A stretch of DNA of 17,440 bases. Source: an uncultured Verrucomicrobiota bacterium. Its GTDB lineage: Bacteria; Verrucomicrobiota; Kiritimatiellia; RFP12; UBA1067. This document shows, piece after piece, positions 1 through 7,277 of this stretch. The stretch is taken from the NCBI GenBank assembly GCA_945613785.1, contig CALZAJ010000012.1:1-17440 (forward strand). Direction: 5' to 3'. The notes under the pieces are model-generated. The model was not told the origin of the DNA. It ran no database searches and saw only the letters and a list, made by a program, of their open reading frames with translations. Both the position numbers and the translations under genes were made by a program. Within the stretch, counting starts at the first letter, position 1. Every line of letters starts with the position of its first letter.

Positions 1-1420
1 AGCACCAGCCGAGGAGATACGCGACGGCGCAATAGCCGAAGACGATGCAGTAGCCCGCGGGCTTGCCCGTGTAGCCGAGGAACTGCATGGCCGGATGGAC
101 ATACGCCGCGCCCGCCGCCAGCAGGTCCTTGGTCATCTCGACCTCCTTGCCGTCCACCATCGTCGTGCCGGCCGCATAGGTGAAGAGCGCTCCAGCGCAC
201 TTGTTCACCATGAAGCTGCCGCAGCCCGCCGCGAACTGGGCGATGCCCGTCAGGGTGCCGATCGTGGACTTCGGGAACATGTCGCCGACGACGGAGTAGA
301 CGTTCGCGGACCACGCCTGGTGTCCCGCACAGGCGAGACCGATCAAGATCGCCGGGAACCACGCCGAGACGGAGCCCAGCGGCTGCGCGCCGAGCGCGAG
401 GAGCGGGAAGCACGCGAAGATGAACATCGCGACCATGCGTCCCTCGTAGGCGTTCATGCCGCGCTTGTCGACCATGTACGTCGGGATCTTGCAGAGATAG
501 ATGGAGACGACGGTCACGATCGCATAGAGCGTGAAGATGAGCGCCATGCCCATGCCGTCCGAGCTCTTGTAGCCGAACTGGTCAGAGAGGTAACCCGGCG
601 TCCAGAAGAGGAAGAACCACCAGACGCCATCGGTCAGGAAGCGTCCGAGCACGAGCGCCCAGGTCTGCTTGAGCGAGAACGCCTTGCGGAACGAGATGCG
701 CGGCTGGAACGTCTCGACCTCCTCGTCGGTCTTCAACGGCTGCACGTCATCCTGATTGATGTAGGCGAGCTCCTCGGCGTTCACGTTCGGATTCTCCGCC
801 GGCTTCTTGTAGAGCCAGAGCCAGAAGCCCATCCAGACGAAGCCCAGCGCGCCGATGATGATGAAAGCCATCTCCCAGCCACAGTACTTCGCGATCAAGG
901 GAATCGTGAGCGGCGCGGCAAGCGCGCCGACAGACGAGCCCGAATTGAAGATCGACGTCGCGAACGCACGGTCCTTCTTCGGGAAGTATTCGGCCGTCAC
1001 CTTGATCGCCGCGGGAAAGTTGCCCGCCTCGCCAAGCGCCAACACCGCGCGGCACGCGAGGAAGAGCCAGACCGAGACGGTGATGCCCATCATCGAGACG
1101 AAGCCCGCAGCCTTCAGCCAACCCGTTCCGACGCCGCAGGCGGCGTGCAGGCACGCGCCCAAGGACCAGATGAAGATCGCCCAGAGGTAGCCCTTCTTCG
1201 TGCCCATCTTGTCGATGAACTTGCCGGCGAAGAGATTGCAGAGCGCGTAGACGATCGAAAAGACGGCGGTGATCGTGCCGTAGTCGTTGTCCGACCACCC
1301 GAACACCGGCGCAATGAAGTCCTTGTAGGTCAGCGACAGCACCTGCCGATCAAGATAGTTGACCGTCGTCGCAAAGAACAGCAACGCACAGATCACCCAG
1401 CGAAAGTTGGTCTTCTTCAT
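1..1420 (-). CDS. exuT: MFS hexuronate transporter, ExuT-like (3' end beyond window)
   Basis: This is a major facilitator transporter of the anion:cation symporter type, probably importing hexuronates or aldonates across the inner membrane. The frame is open to the window edge, so the last residues are missing. 473 residues are visible, close to the usual 430-480, so little is lost. The N-terminus has the family motif NYLDRQVLS after a first hydrophobic helix. A loop 2-3 motif DKMGTKKG follows, and many further hydrophobic segments are consistent with 12 helices. The ATG at 1420 is preceded by a strong AAGGAGGG Shine-Dalgarno sequence. It lies 27 nt downstream of eda and is the third gene after kdgK and eda, which supports a role in supplying the KDG pathway. 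The family is well supported; the exact substrate (glucuronate, galacturonate or another sugar acid) is inferred from context. Confidence 0.88.
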   Translation of the reverse strand, partial: MKKTNFRWVICALLFFATTVNYLDRQVLSLTYKDFIAPVFGWSDNDYGTITAVFSIVYALCNLFAGKFIDKMGTKKGYLWAIFIWSLGACLHAACGVGTGWLKAAGFVSMMGITVSVWLFLACRAVLALGEAGNFPAAIKVTAEYFPKKDRAFATSIFNSGSSVGALAAPLTIPLIAKYCGWEMAFIIIGALGFVWMGFWLWLYKKPAENPNVNAEELAYINQDDVQPLKTDEEVETFQPRISFRKAFSLKQTWALVLGRFLTDGVWWFFLFWTPGYLSDQFGYKSSDGMGMALIFTLYAIVTVVSIYLCKIPTYMVDKRGMNAYEGRMVAMFIFACFPLLALGAQPLGSVSAWFPAILIGLACAGHQAWSANVYSVVGDMFPKSTIGTLTGIAQFAAGCGSFMVNKCAGALFTYAAGTTMVDGKEVEMTKDLLAAGAAYVHPAMQFLGYTGKPAGYCIVFGYCAVAYLLGWC

Positions 1421-1447
1421 TTCATCCCTCCTTGCTTCTACCAGTCC

Positions 1448-2089
1448 TCAACCCTTAATCTGCTTGGCGAGTGCCGAGGCCTCGGAGGCGAGCTTCTCGA
1501 TCGTCGCCCAGTCGTCGTTCTTGATCGCATCCTTCGGTGCGATCCAGGTGCCGCCGCAGCAGATGATCTCCGGAACGGAGAGGTAGTCCGCGACGTTCGA
1601 GAGCTTCACGCCGCCCGTGGGCATGAACGTGACGCCCGTCCAACGGAACGCGCCGAGGAGATCCTTGATGTACTTCACACCGCCCGCCGATTCCGCCGGG
1701 AAGAACTTCACGAAGGAGCAGCCGAGCGCGAGCGCCTGGCTGAGCTCGGACGCTGTCGCGATGCCCGGGCAGAACGGCATGCCCATTTCATTCGCCGCCG
1801 AGACGATGGCGGGATCGAAACCCGGCGCGACGCACGCTTCCGCTCCGGCGGCCTTCGCGGCCTTGAGCTGCTCAAGCTTGAGGACGGTGCCGGCAATCAG
1901 CACGGCACCCGGGACCTCAGCCTTGATCTTCGCGATCGCCTCCGCCGCGCACGCCGTGCGGAAAGTGACCTCCAGCACCGGCAAGCCGCCCTTCACCAGC
2001 GCCTTCGCCAGCGGCACGGCCTTGGTGATGTCCTCGATGACAATGACCGGAATAATCCGAGCCGCCGCCATGGATTCAACGATGTTCAT
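1448..2089 (-). CDS. eda: 2-dehydro-3-deoxy-phosphogluconate (KDPG) aldolase
   Basis: Class I aldolase that cleaves KDPG to pyruvate and glyceraldehyde-3-phosphate in the cytoplasm, the last step of hexuronate and Entner-Doudoroff catabolism. The 213-residue length is standard for the KDPG/KHG family. Visible motifs are the N-terminal IIPVIVIED strand, LPVLEVTFRT with the catalytic glutamate at about residue 40 and an arginine at 44, and SFVKFFPAE with the Schiff-base lysine at about 128. FMPTGGV follows at about 155-161 (phosphate binding). The start is supported by an AAGGAGGA Shine-Dalgarno about 10 nt upstream. It sits between kdgK and the transporter and consumes the kinase product. Some homologues also cleave 2-keto-4-hydroxyglutarate or 6-phosphogalactonate analogues, so the precise substrate is inferred from the kdgK neighbour. 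Confidence 0.95.
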   Translation of the reverse strand: MNIVESMAAARIIPVIVIEDITKAVPLAKALVKGGLPVLEVTFRTACAAEAIAKIKAEVPGAVLIAGTVLKLEQLKAAKAAGAEACVAPGFDPAIVSAANEMGMPFCPGIATASELSQALALGCSFVKFFPAESAGGVKYIKDLLGAFRWTGVTFMPTGGVKLSNVADYLSVPEIICCGGTWIAPKDAIKNDDWATIEKLASEASALAKQIKG

Positions 2090-2118
2090 AGTCAGGAATC
2101 CTCCTTAAAAACCTCTTC

Positions 2119-2178
2119 ACTATTCACACTAAACTATTCACTCGCACGAGTTGACCGCCTCAGCGGTCGACTCGTGCG
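2119..2178. repeat. kdgK-eda junction: direct repeat plus hairpin over the kdgK stop
   Basis: The gap between kdgK and eda holds two copies of a 9-mer (ACTATTCAC on the plus strand, 2119-2127 and 2133-2141). Beside them is a 16-bp inverted repeat (2143-2158 with 2163-2178, one non-complementary pair) around the tetraloop CTCA. The loop and right arm contain the kdgK stop codon and its last five codons. There is no U-tract, so it is not a canonical intrinsic terminator. It could stabilise the kdgK mRNA 3' end or tune eda and exuT expression; that role is inference. Confidence 0.6.
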
Positions 2179-3266
2179 CTCCCGCCCCCGACCATCTTCT
2201 CGACGTCGGCCTTGGTCGCCATCGAGGTGTCGCCGGGCGTCGTCATCGCGAGCGCACCATGGGCCGCGCCGTAATTGACCGCCTTCTCGGCGTCGTCAAA
2301 AGTCATGAAACCATAGACGAGGCCGGACGCAAAGGAATCGCCGCCGCCGACGCGGTCGTAGATCTCGAGGCCGGGACGCTTGATGGACTCGTGAAGCTCG
2401 CCCTTGTACCAGCAGATCGCGGACCAGTCGTTGATCGTCGCGGACTTGACGCTGCGGAGCGTCGTCGCGACCGCCTTGAAGTTCGGATAGATGGAGACGG
2501 CCTTGTCGATCATCTTGCGGAAGCCCTCGATCGGCAGCGTCGTCATGTTCTTGTCCACACCCTCGACCTCGATGCCCAGGGCCGCAGTGAAGTCCTCTTC
2601 GTTGCCGATCATCACGTCAACGTACTTCGCAATCTCCTTGTTGACCGCCTGGGCCTTCTGCTGTCCGCCGATCGACTTCCAAAGCGACGCGCGGTAGTTG
2701 AGGTCGTACGACGTCACCGTGCCGTGCGTCTTCGCCGCCTTGAGGGCCTCGATCACGACTTCGGCCGTCGTCTCGGAGAGCGCCGCGAAGATGCCGCCCG
2801 TATGGAACCAACGGACGCCTTCCTTGCCGAAGAGCTGATCCCAGTCGATGTCGCCGGGCTTGAGCTGCGAGACGGCGGTGAGACCACGGTCGGCGCAGGA
2901 GCGGGCGCCGCGGCAGCCGTAGCCGCGCTCGACGAAGTTGAGTCCGTTGCGGACCGTGCGGCCGATGCCATCATAGGGCACCCACTTCACATGCGAGACG
3001 TCAACGCCACCCTGCAGCATGAAGTCCTCAACGAGACGGCCGACCGGATTGTCCGCGAACGCCGTGACCGCCGTCGTCTTGAGACCAAAGCAACGACGGA
3101 GACCGCGCACGACGTTGTACTCGCCGCCGCCTTCCCACACCTTGAAGTCACGCGTCGTATGGATGCGTCCGTCGCCCGGATCGAGACGAAGCATGATTTC
3201 ACCGAGGGAAGCGGCATCCCACGTGCAGGAGCCGGCGGCTTTGACGTTGAGAGATTCGTAGTTCAT
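2160..3266 (-). CDS. kdgK: 2-keto-3-deoxygluconate kinase, PfkB family
   Basis: Sugar kinase of the ribokinase/PfkB fold that phosphorylates 2-keto-3-deoxygluconate to KDPG, using ATP in the cytoplasm. The 368 residues are somewhat longer than typical KdgK (about 310-340). Seen are the N-terminal SLGEIMLRLDP strand, the substrate-side GGGEYNVVRGL at about 46-56, SYDLNYR at about 186-192, and GNEEDF at about 221-226. The PfkB signature DRVGGGDSFASGL lies at about 304-316, with the catalytic base Asp310. It is the first gene of a kdgK-eda-exuT operon, divergent from a XylR-like regulator. No Shine-Dalgarno precedes the ATG; instead an extended -10 element ends 9 nt upstream, so the mRNA may be nearly leaderless, which also supports this start. 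The family is firm; assignment to KDG rather than a related sugar acid relies on eda and exuT next door. Confidence 0.9.
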   Translation of the reverse strand: MNYESLNVKAAGSCTWDAASLGEIMLRLDPGDGRIHTTRDFKVWEGGGEYNVVRGLRRCFGLKTTAVTAFADNPVGRLVEDFMLQGGVDVSHVKWVPYDGIGRTVRNGLNFVERGYGCRGARSCADRGLTAVSQLKPGDIDWDQLFGKEGVRWFHTGGIFAALSETTAEVVIEALKAAKTHGTVTSYDLNYRASLWKSIGGQQKAQAVNKEIAKYVDVMIGNEEDFTAALGIEVEGVDKNMTTLPIEGFRKMIDKAVSIYPNFKAVATTLRSVKSATINDWSAICWYKGELHESIKRPGLEIYDRVGGGDSFASGLVYGFMTFDDAEKAVNYGAAHGALAMTTPGDTSMATKADVEKMVGGGSARVDR

Positions 3267-3275
3267 GATGCGAAT

Positions 3276-3284
3276 ATTCTAGCA
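3276..3284 (-). promoter_or_regulatory. kdgK extended -10 promoter
   Basis: On the minus strand TGC-TAGAAT (the TGN-TATAAT type) ends at 3276, leaving 9 nt to the kdgK ATG at 3266. A start site 6-7 nt downstream of the hexamer would give a 5' leader of only about 2-3 nt. No Shine-Dalgarno is present in the gap. Confidence 0.6.
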
Positions 3285-3302
3285 CTCCCGCTGTATGAAA
3301 GG

Positions 3303-3332
3303 ATATAGCAAACCTTACTCGTATATATAGCA
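3303..3332 (+). promoter_or_regulatory. Candidate operator: direct repeat ATATAGCA x2
   Basis: The octamer ATATAGCA occurs at 3303-3310 and again at 3325-3332, a 22-bp period (about two helical turns) on the same DNA face. A third TAGCA core is at 3280-3284, overlapping the kdgK -10. The near-complement TGCTATAA overlaps the regulator's own -10. AraC/XylR-family dimers typically bind direct repeats about 21 bp apart, so this is the natural binding-site candidate for the divergent regulator. The role is inferred; only the repeats are seen. Confidence 0.5.
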
Positions 3333-3353
3333 CTATCCAATCAGACGCGTTTT

Positions 3354-3362
3354 TGCTATAAT
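3354..3362 (+). promoter_or_regulatory. Extended -10 promoter of the AraC/XylR-like gene
   Basis: TGC-TATAAT ends at 3362 and the ATG starts at 3369, leaving a 6-nt gap. A start site about 7 nt downstream of the hexamer falls on the A of the ATG, so this mRNA is predicted to be leaderless. No Shine-Dalgarno exists in the gap. Confidence 0.7.
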
Positions 3363-3368
3363 CGCGCC

Positions 3369-4511
3369 ATGGCCAACCATGAAGTCCTCCTCCTGATCAG
3401 CTCCGACCCGCCTCACAGGTTCCAGGGCATCGCCCGCCTTGCTGGCGAACAGGGCTGGCATATCCGCGCGGAACGACGGCGCGAACCGCCCAAGGACTGG
3501 ACCGGAGACGGCGTGCTGGTCATGTTAGAGGACATCCCCCAGCTGGCGGACTTCGTCAAGAGAATCCGGAACCTCCACATCCCCATTGTCGACTTGCTGG
3601 AAGCCCGTCCGGAAGTCCCTCTCGTGCGCGTCGCCGGCGACAATCCTGAAATCGGCCGCTTTGCGGCCGAACATTTCAACAGTCGCGACTTCCGACACGC
3701 CGCCTTCTTTTCAGTCCGCCACAACCACACGCATGATCTGCGATTAGAAGGATTCCGACAGGTCTGGCGCGGGGAATCACCCGAAGTCTGGCTATGGCCC
3801 GACTTCGCCGGCGACAAGGCCAGCGACTGGAGCCGAATGGGAACGTGGCTCCGGAACCTCCTGCGGACTGCACCCAAGCCGCTTGCTGTCTTCGCCTGGA
3901 ACGATTACGACGCCACGCACGTCCTGAACGCGTGCCGTACGGAAGGACTCAAGGTCCCGGAAGAAGTGGCGATCCTCGGCGTCGACGACAATCGCGTCAT
4001 TTGCGAACATCAAAGCGTCACCCTCTCCTCCATCGCCCACGACCACGAACGCGTCGGCTACATGGCGGCCGCAACCCTTGAGCGACTGATGTCGGGCGGC
4101 GCAGCGCCACGAGATCTCGTCCGTGTCAAGCCCCGCGGCATCGTCACGCGCGCGTCAACAGACACCTTCGCCGTCAACGACCCTGAACTGAAGCCGGCGA
4201 TCGACTTCATCACCCACAACCTCGGACGTCCGTTCGGCGCCGCCCAGATCGCCGCGGCCCTCGGCATCCCGCGCATCCGACTCGACCGACTCTTCGCCGC
4301 CAAGCTCGGACACAGCGCAGGGGCCGAAATCAACCGCCGTCGCATCGCCGAAGCGAAGAAGCTTCTCTCCACCACCGAACTCGGACTCTCCGAAGTCGCC
4401 AGCTACTGTGGCTATTGCCACGCGTCCTTCCTCATCCGCTCCTTCAAGAAGGCAACCGGCGCCACTCCTACGGAATGGCGCCGGCAGCAGTCCAGGACCA
4501 GTCGCGACTGA
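3369..4511 (+). CDS. AraC-family regulator with sugar-sensing domain (XylR-like)
   Basis: Cytoplasmic DNA-binding regulator of 380 residues. About residues 5-265 form a periplasmic-binding-protein/LacI-type sensor. It begins LLLISSDPPHRFQGIARLA and contains VPEEVAILGVDDN at about 196-208 and a SSIAHDHERVGYMAAATLERL stretch at about 220-240, as in E. coli XylR. About residues 275-371 form the AraC-type double helix-turn-helix, with the second HTH at LSEVASYCGYCHASFLIRSFKKATGATPTEWRR. It is transcribed divergently from kdgK-eda-exuT, 102 bp away, so it most likely senses a hexuronate or KDG-type metabolite and controls that operon. E. coli uses GntR- and IclR-type regulators for these genes, so a XylR-type regulator here differs from that model. 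Its stop codon abuts that of the converging purF-like gene. Confidence 0.9.
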   Translation: MANHEVLLLISSDPPHRFQGIARLAGEQGWHIRAERRREPPKDWTGDGVLVMLEDIPQLADFVKRIRNLHIPIVDLLEARPEVPLVRVAGDNPEIGRFAAEHFNSRDFRHAAFFSVRHNHTHDLRLEGFRQVWRGESPEVWLWPDFAGDKASDWSRMGTWLRNLLRTAPKPLAVFAWNDYDATHVLNACRTEGLKVPEEVAILGVDDNRVICEHQSVTLSSIAHDHERVGYMAAATLERLMSGGAAPRDLVRVKPRGIVTRASTDTFAVNDPELKPAIDFITHNLGRPFGAAQIAAALGIPRIRLDRLFAAKLGHSAGAEINRRRIAEAKKLLSTTELGLSEVASYCGYCHASFLIRSFKKATGATPTEWRRQQSRTSRD

Positions 4512-4522
4512 TCAGTCGCGAC
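4501..4522. repeat. Perfect 22-bp palindrome centred on two convergent stop codons
   Basis: The two 11-nt halves (GTCGCGACTGA and its exact complement) meet between 4511 and 4512. The centre TGA|TCA is the stop codon of the plus-strand regulator followed directly by the stop of the minus-strand purF-like gene. Both proteins therefore end in Arg-Asp. It forms an equivalent hairpin in either transcript and may help terminate or protect both, although no U-tract follows on either side. Confidence 0.7.
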
Positions 4523-5978
4523 AATGCGGGCACTCGCTGCAGACATGCGCGCAGTCGCCCGTGATGGCGTGATCCTTGCCCGTCCAGCAATAGGTGCAGA
4601 GCATGTCCTCGGGCAGACCGATCGCCTGCACGAGATCGTCAATGCGCTGGAACGCAAGCGACGTGAGGTTGAGCTTCTCGCGGATGTACTCGACCATCGC
4701 GGCGTACTCAGGCGTATCGGGATTCGAATACTTCTCAAGGTTCTCCGTCGACTCGCCCTCGTGGCCGCGAATGTAACGGCGGGTGATGAGGTCGTAGACG
4801 GACTTTGAACGCGAGAAGTTGATGAACTGACACGGATAGACAAGCGGCGGACACGCAATGCGCATGTGCGTCTCCTGGCATCCAAGCGCATAGAGCTTCG
4901 CGGCCTGCTTGCCGAGCTGCGTGCCACGGACGATCGAATCGTCGCAGAACGCCAGCTTCTTGTCCTTGATGAGGCCCGGGATCGGAATGAGCTTCATCGA
5001 CGCGACATGCTCGCGCTGCTTCTGCTCCTGCGGCATGAAGGAACGCGCCCAGGTCGGCGTGTACTTGACGAAAGGACGCGAATACTTGACGCCCGCCTCA
5101 AGCGCATAACCGAGGGCGTGGGACGTGCCAGAGTCGGGGATGCCACACGCGGCATCAATCTCCGCCGGGTTGCGCCGCGCCAGCGCGCTGCCGCAACGGT
5201 AGCGCACCATCTCGACGTTGCGTCCCTCGTAATAGGAGGCCGGGAAGCCGTAGTAGACCCAAAGGAACGAGCAGATTGCCATCTTCTTCTGCGGCTCGAC
5301 GAGCGTCTTGACTTCGCCTTCGGCGGTGATCTCGACCATTTCGCCCGGACCGATGTCACGCACGTGCTCGTAGCCGAGATTGGGAAGCGCGCAGGATTCC
5401 TGAACAGCGATCATCGAGCCTTGCTTGCGACCGAGAATAATCGGCGTGCGCCCCCAACGGTCGCGCATGCAGAAGAGCTGCCCCTTGTCCGTCGCGATCA
5501 TCAACGTCATGCTGCCCTGGACCGTCTTCTGGACGAGCTTGACGCCCTCTTCGAAAGTCGGCTGCGAAGCGATGAGCGCGGAGACGATCTCCGTCGGACC
5601 CACCATGCCCGAATTGGTCGAATATTGGAGCTGACCGGCCTGATGCTTGAGTAGCTCGTCCATCACCTCGGTCACGTTACGGATCAAGCCGACGGTCGTG
5701 ATGGCGTAGGTGCCGAGACGCGAGCACATCACCAACGGCTGGGGGTCGGTGTCGGAAATGCAACCGATGCCGACCTTGCCGGAGAATACGGCGACATCGC
5801 GCTCGAACTTTGAGCGGAACTGTGCATTCTGAATGTTGTGGATCGAGCGCCTGAAACCACCTTCACCCAACACGGCCATGCCGCCACGATGCGTTCCGAG
5901 GTGAGAATGATAGTCCGTACCGAAGAAAAGGTCCGTTACACAATCATCCTTGGCAATTACGCCGCAAAGTCCGCCCAT
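4512..5978 (-). CDS. PurF-like amidophosphoribosyltransferase with altered glutaminase site
   Basis: This 488-residue protein has the two-domain layout of glutamine-PRPP amidotransferase. The C-terminal PRTase half looks functional. It has a PPi-loop-like ACGIPDSGTSHALGYA at about 277-292 and the PRPP-binding FCDDSIVRGT at about 344-353. Four cysteines (236, 383, 461, 464 in CTYC) sit where B. subtilis PurF binds its 4Fe-4S cluster. The N-terminal Ntn half is unusual. It opens MGGLCGV, so the candidate nucleophile Cys5 needs removal of four residues. IGCISDTDPQP replaces the usual GHxRYxTxG, and TVGLIRN replaces the usual HNGxLxN oxyanion motif. The C-terminus adds a C-x3-C-x2-C-x2-C cluster (476-486). 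It looks monocistronic, with its own promoter and GGAGG site. Ordinary PurF catalyses the first step of purine synthesis; whether this protein uses glutamine or ammonia, or does something else, is open. Confidence 0.8.
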   Translation of the reverse strand: MGGLCGVIAKDDCVTDLFFGTDYHSHLGTHRGGMAVLGEGGFRRSIHNIQNAQFRSKFERDVAVFSGKVGIGCISDTDPQPLVMCSRLGTYAITTVGLIRNVTEVMDELLKHQAGQLQYSTNSGMVGPTEIVSALIASQPTFEEGVKLVQKTVQGSMTLMIATDKGQLFCMRDRWGRTPIILGRKQGSMIAVQESCALPNLGYEHVRDIGPGEMVEITAEGEVKTLVEPQKKMAICSFLWVYYGFPASYYEGRNVEMVRYRCGSALARRNPAEIDAACGIPDSGTSHALGYALEAGVKYSRPFVKYTPTWARSFMPQEQKQREHVASMKLIPIPGLIKDKKLAFCDDSIVRGTQLGKQAAKLYALGCQETHMRIACPPLVYPCQFINFSRSKSVYDLITRRYIRGHEGESTENLEKYSNPDTPEYAAMVEYIREKLNLTSLAFQRIDDLVQAIGLPEDMLCTYCWTGKDHAITGDCAHVCSECPHCRD

Positions 5979-5980
5979 AA

Positions 5981-6013
5981 ATCCTCCAGTTGTTGTTGAA
6001 GGATATTATATCA
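5981..6013 (-). promoter_or_regulatory. purF-like promoter and Shine-Dalgarno
   Basis: TGA-TATAAT (6005-6013, minus strand) lies about 26 nt before the ATG, which predicts a leader of about 20 nt. GGAGGAT at 5981-5987 is a strong ribosome-binding site. This is the one extended -10 promoter in the window that clearly makes a leadered mRNA. Confidence 0.65.
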
Positions 6014-6020
6014 AAAAGGA

Positions 6021-7277
6021 TTAGAGCCCGTCTTGTTTTCTTGGAATCACCAGGGCCGACAGCATCAGGAGGAGAAGCGGGTACACGCCCAGGTTCAAGG
6101 TCATGACACGGACAACCTCCGCGCGCTCCACGCACACGTCGTTCGCCAGTTTCTCCAGGGGCACAAGCGCACCGAGGGGACGGGTGAATTTCTCCGTGAA
6201 TTTGGCGATTCTATATCCAATCCGATCCATCTTCTCCGACGCGAACTCGTCCGCATCCGCAACAACACTCGGAGTGAGCGCCGTGAGCACGAGCATGGTA
6301 ATGACCGCAAACACAGCCACGCTACGTCCGAGACTCGCGCCCAGGAACATGGCAAAGGCAAGGGCCACGGACAACATGGCGACCAGCTCCAGGGTCGCCC
6401 GCGTCAGATTGCAGGCCAGGGAATCCGCCTCGACGAGGAGCTGAATGTCGCGGCGGGGACGCAACATGACGCTGCTACCACCATGGTTCTCGAACGTCAG
6501 AACGCGGGCCAAGCCGTCCGACGGACCCGCCACGCCGGACAACGGAACTTTCGCGACCGCCTGCGTGATGTTGCTCACCGCGCCAGTCGCCTGGCCGAGA
6601 GAAAAGCGTCCGTTGACGTCCTCGCGCGTATCGTACATGTTGGTGAATCGCAGCTGGACTCTGAGCTTGTCGGTCGTCCCGAGATAGGCAAATTCCCAAC
6701 TGGCCGTCTCATTGGTGCCGACCGTCTGATAGTGGTCGGGGGCCTTCGCCGCCAGCAAGGCGACGACATCCTCCTTGGACATCGCTCGGACCTCCTTGGG
6801 CGTCTCCACATCGTTCATGTACACTTCGTACATGTCCTCCGCCTCTTCCCAGACACTCGGCAGAATCGGACTCAACACGTGGTCGCAAGGACGCGACGCA
6901 TCCGTCTTGCAGGCCAGGATCCCCGCCGCCAGGACCAGCTCGGCGGCACCGATCGTCAGCAAGGCCAGATAGCGTCCCGCGGCAATGAGGAAATAACGGA
7001 CCGGCCGGACCATCGTCAGCTGCAGACGCTTGGCCGCTCGGTCACGGGACAGCGAACCCGCAGCGGCGGCGGCCAATGAGACCAGCACCAACGCAAAGAC
7101 ACCGCCAAGGGAGTAGTGAACATAGAGCTGACGCGCCCCCTCGTCCGTACCATCGCTCTTGACGACGGACGGCATGACGAGCATCCAGAGAACCGAGGCG
7201 GACGTCAGCAGAAAGAACGCCCGCGAACGGAGGTTCGCCAGCAGCTCAAGCTTGATGATGTTCCAGAGCGCCTTCAT
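6021..7277 (-). CDS. ABC-2 type permease with large external domain
   Basis: Membrane subunit of an ABC exporter, 418 residues. Hydrophobic segments are at about 20-36, 57-75 and 96-120, then 293-313, 319-338 and 395-411. The middle 170 residues (about 122-290) are hydrophilic and, by topology, should be extracytoplasmic. They contain Cys123, Cys131 and Cys289, possible disulfide partners. The N-terminus (MKALWNIIKLELLANLRSRAFF) and LSRDRAAKRLQLTMVRPVRYFLIAAGRYLA are typical of ABC-2 permeases: an amphipathic start, then a cytoplasmic coupling loop. Its ATG overlaps the stop of the ATPase gene by 4 nt (ATGA), indicating translational coupling. It is the last gene of the operon. The substrate is unknown, and no family name beyond ABC-2 permease is justified. 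Confidence 0.8.
   Translation of the reverse strand: MKALWNIIKLELLANLRSRAFFLLTSASVLWMLVMPSVVKSDGTDEGARQLYVHYSLGGVFALVLVSLAAAAAGSLSRDRAAKRLQLTMVRPVRYFLIAAGRYLALLTIGAAELVLAAGILACKTDASRPCDHVLSPILPSVWEEAEDMYEVYMNDVETPKEVRAMSKEDVVALLAAKAPDHYQTVGTNETASWEFAYLGTTDKLRVQLRFTNMYDTREDVNGRFSLGQATGAVSNITQAVAKVPLSGVAGPSDGLARVLTFENHGGSSVMLRPRRDIQLLVEADSLACNLTRATLELVAMLSVALAFAMFLGASLGRSVAVFAVITMLVLTALTPSVVADADEFASEKMDRIGYRIAKFTEKFTRPLGALVPLEKLANDVCVERAEVVRVMTLNLGVYPLLLLMLSALVIPRKQDGL

Noticed and set aside
95..2278. 727-codon open frame on the plus strand
   Set aside because: It runs antisense to exuT and eda, is very Arg/Asp/His-rich and shows no domain. Such frames are expected opposite GC-rich genes.
4501..4522. 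Canonical rho-independent terminator
   Set aside because: The hairpin is perfect, but no T-run follows it on either strand, so it is reported only as a palindrome.
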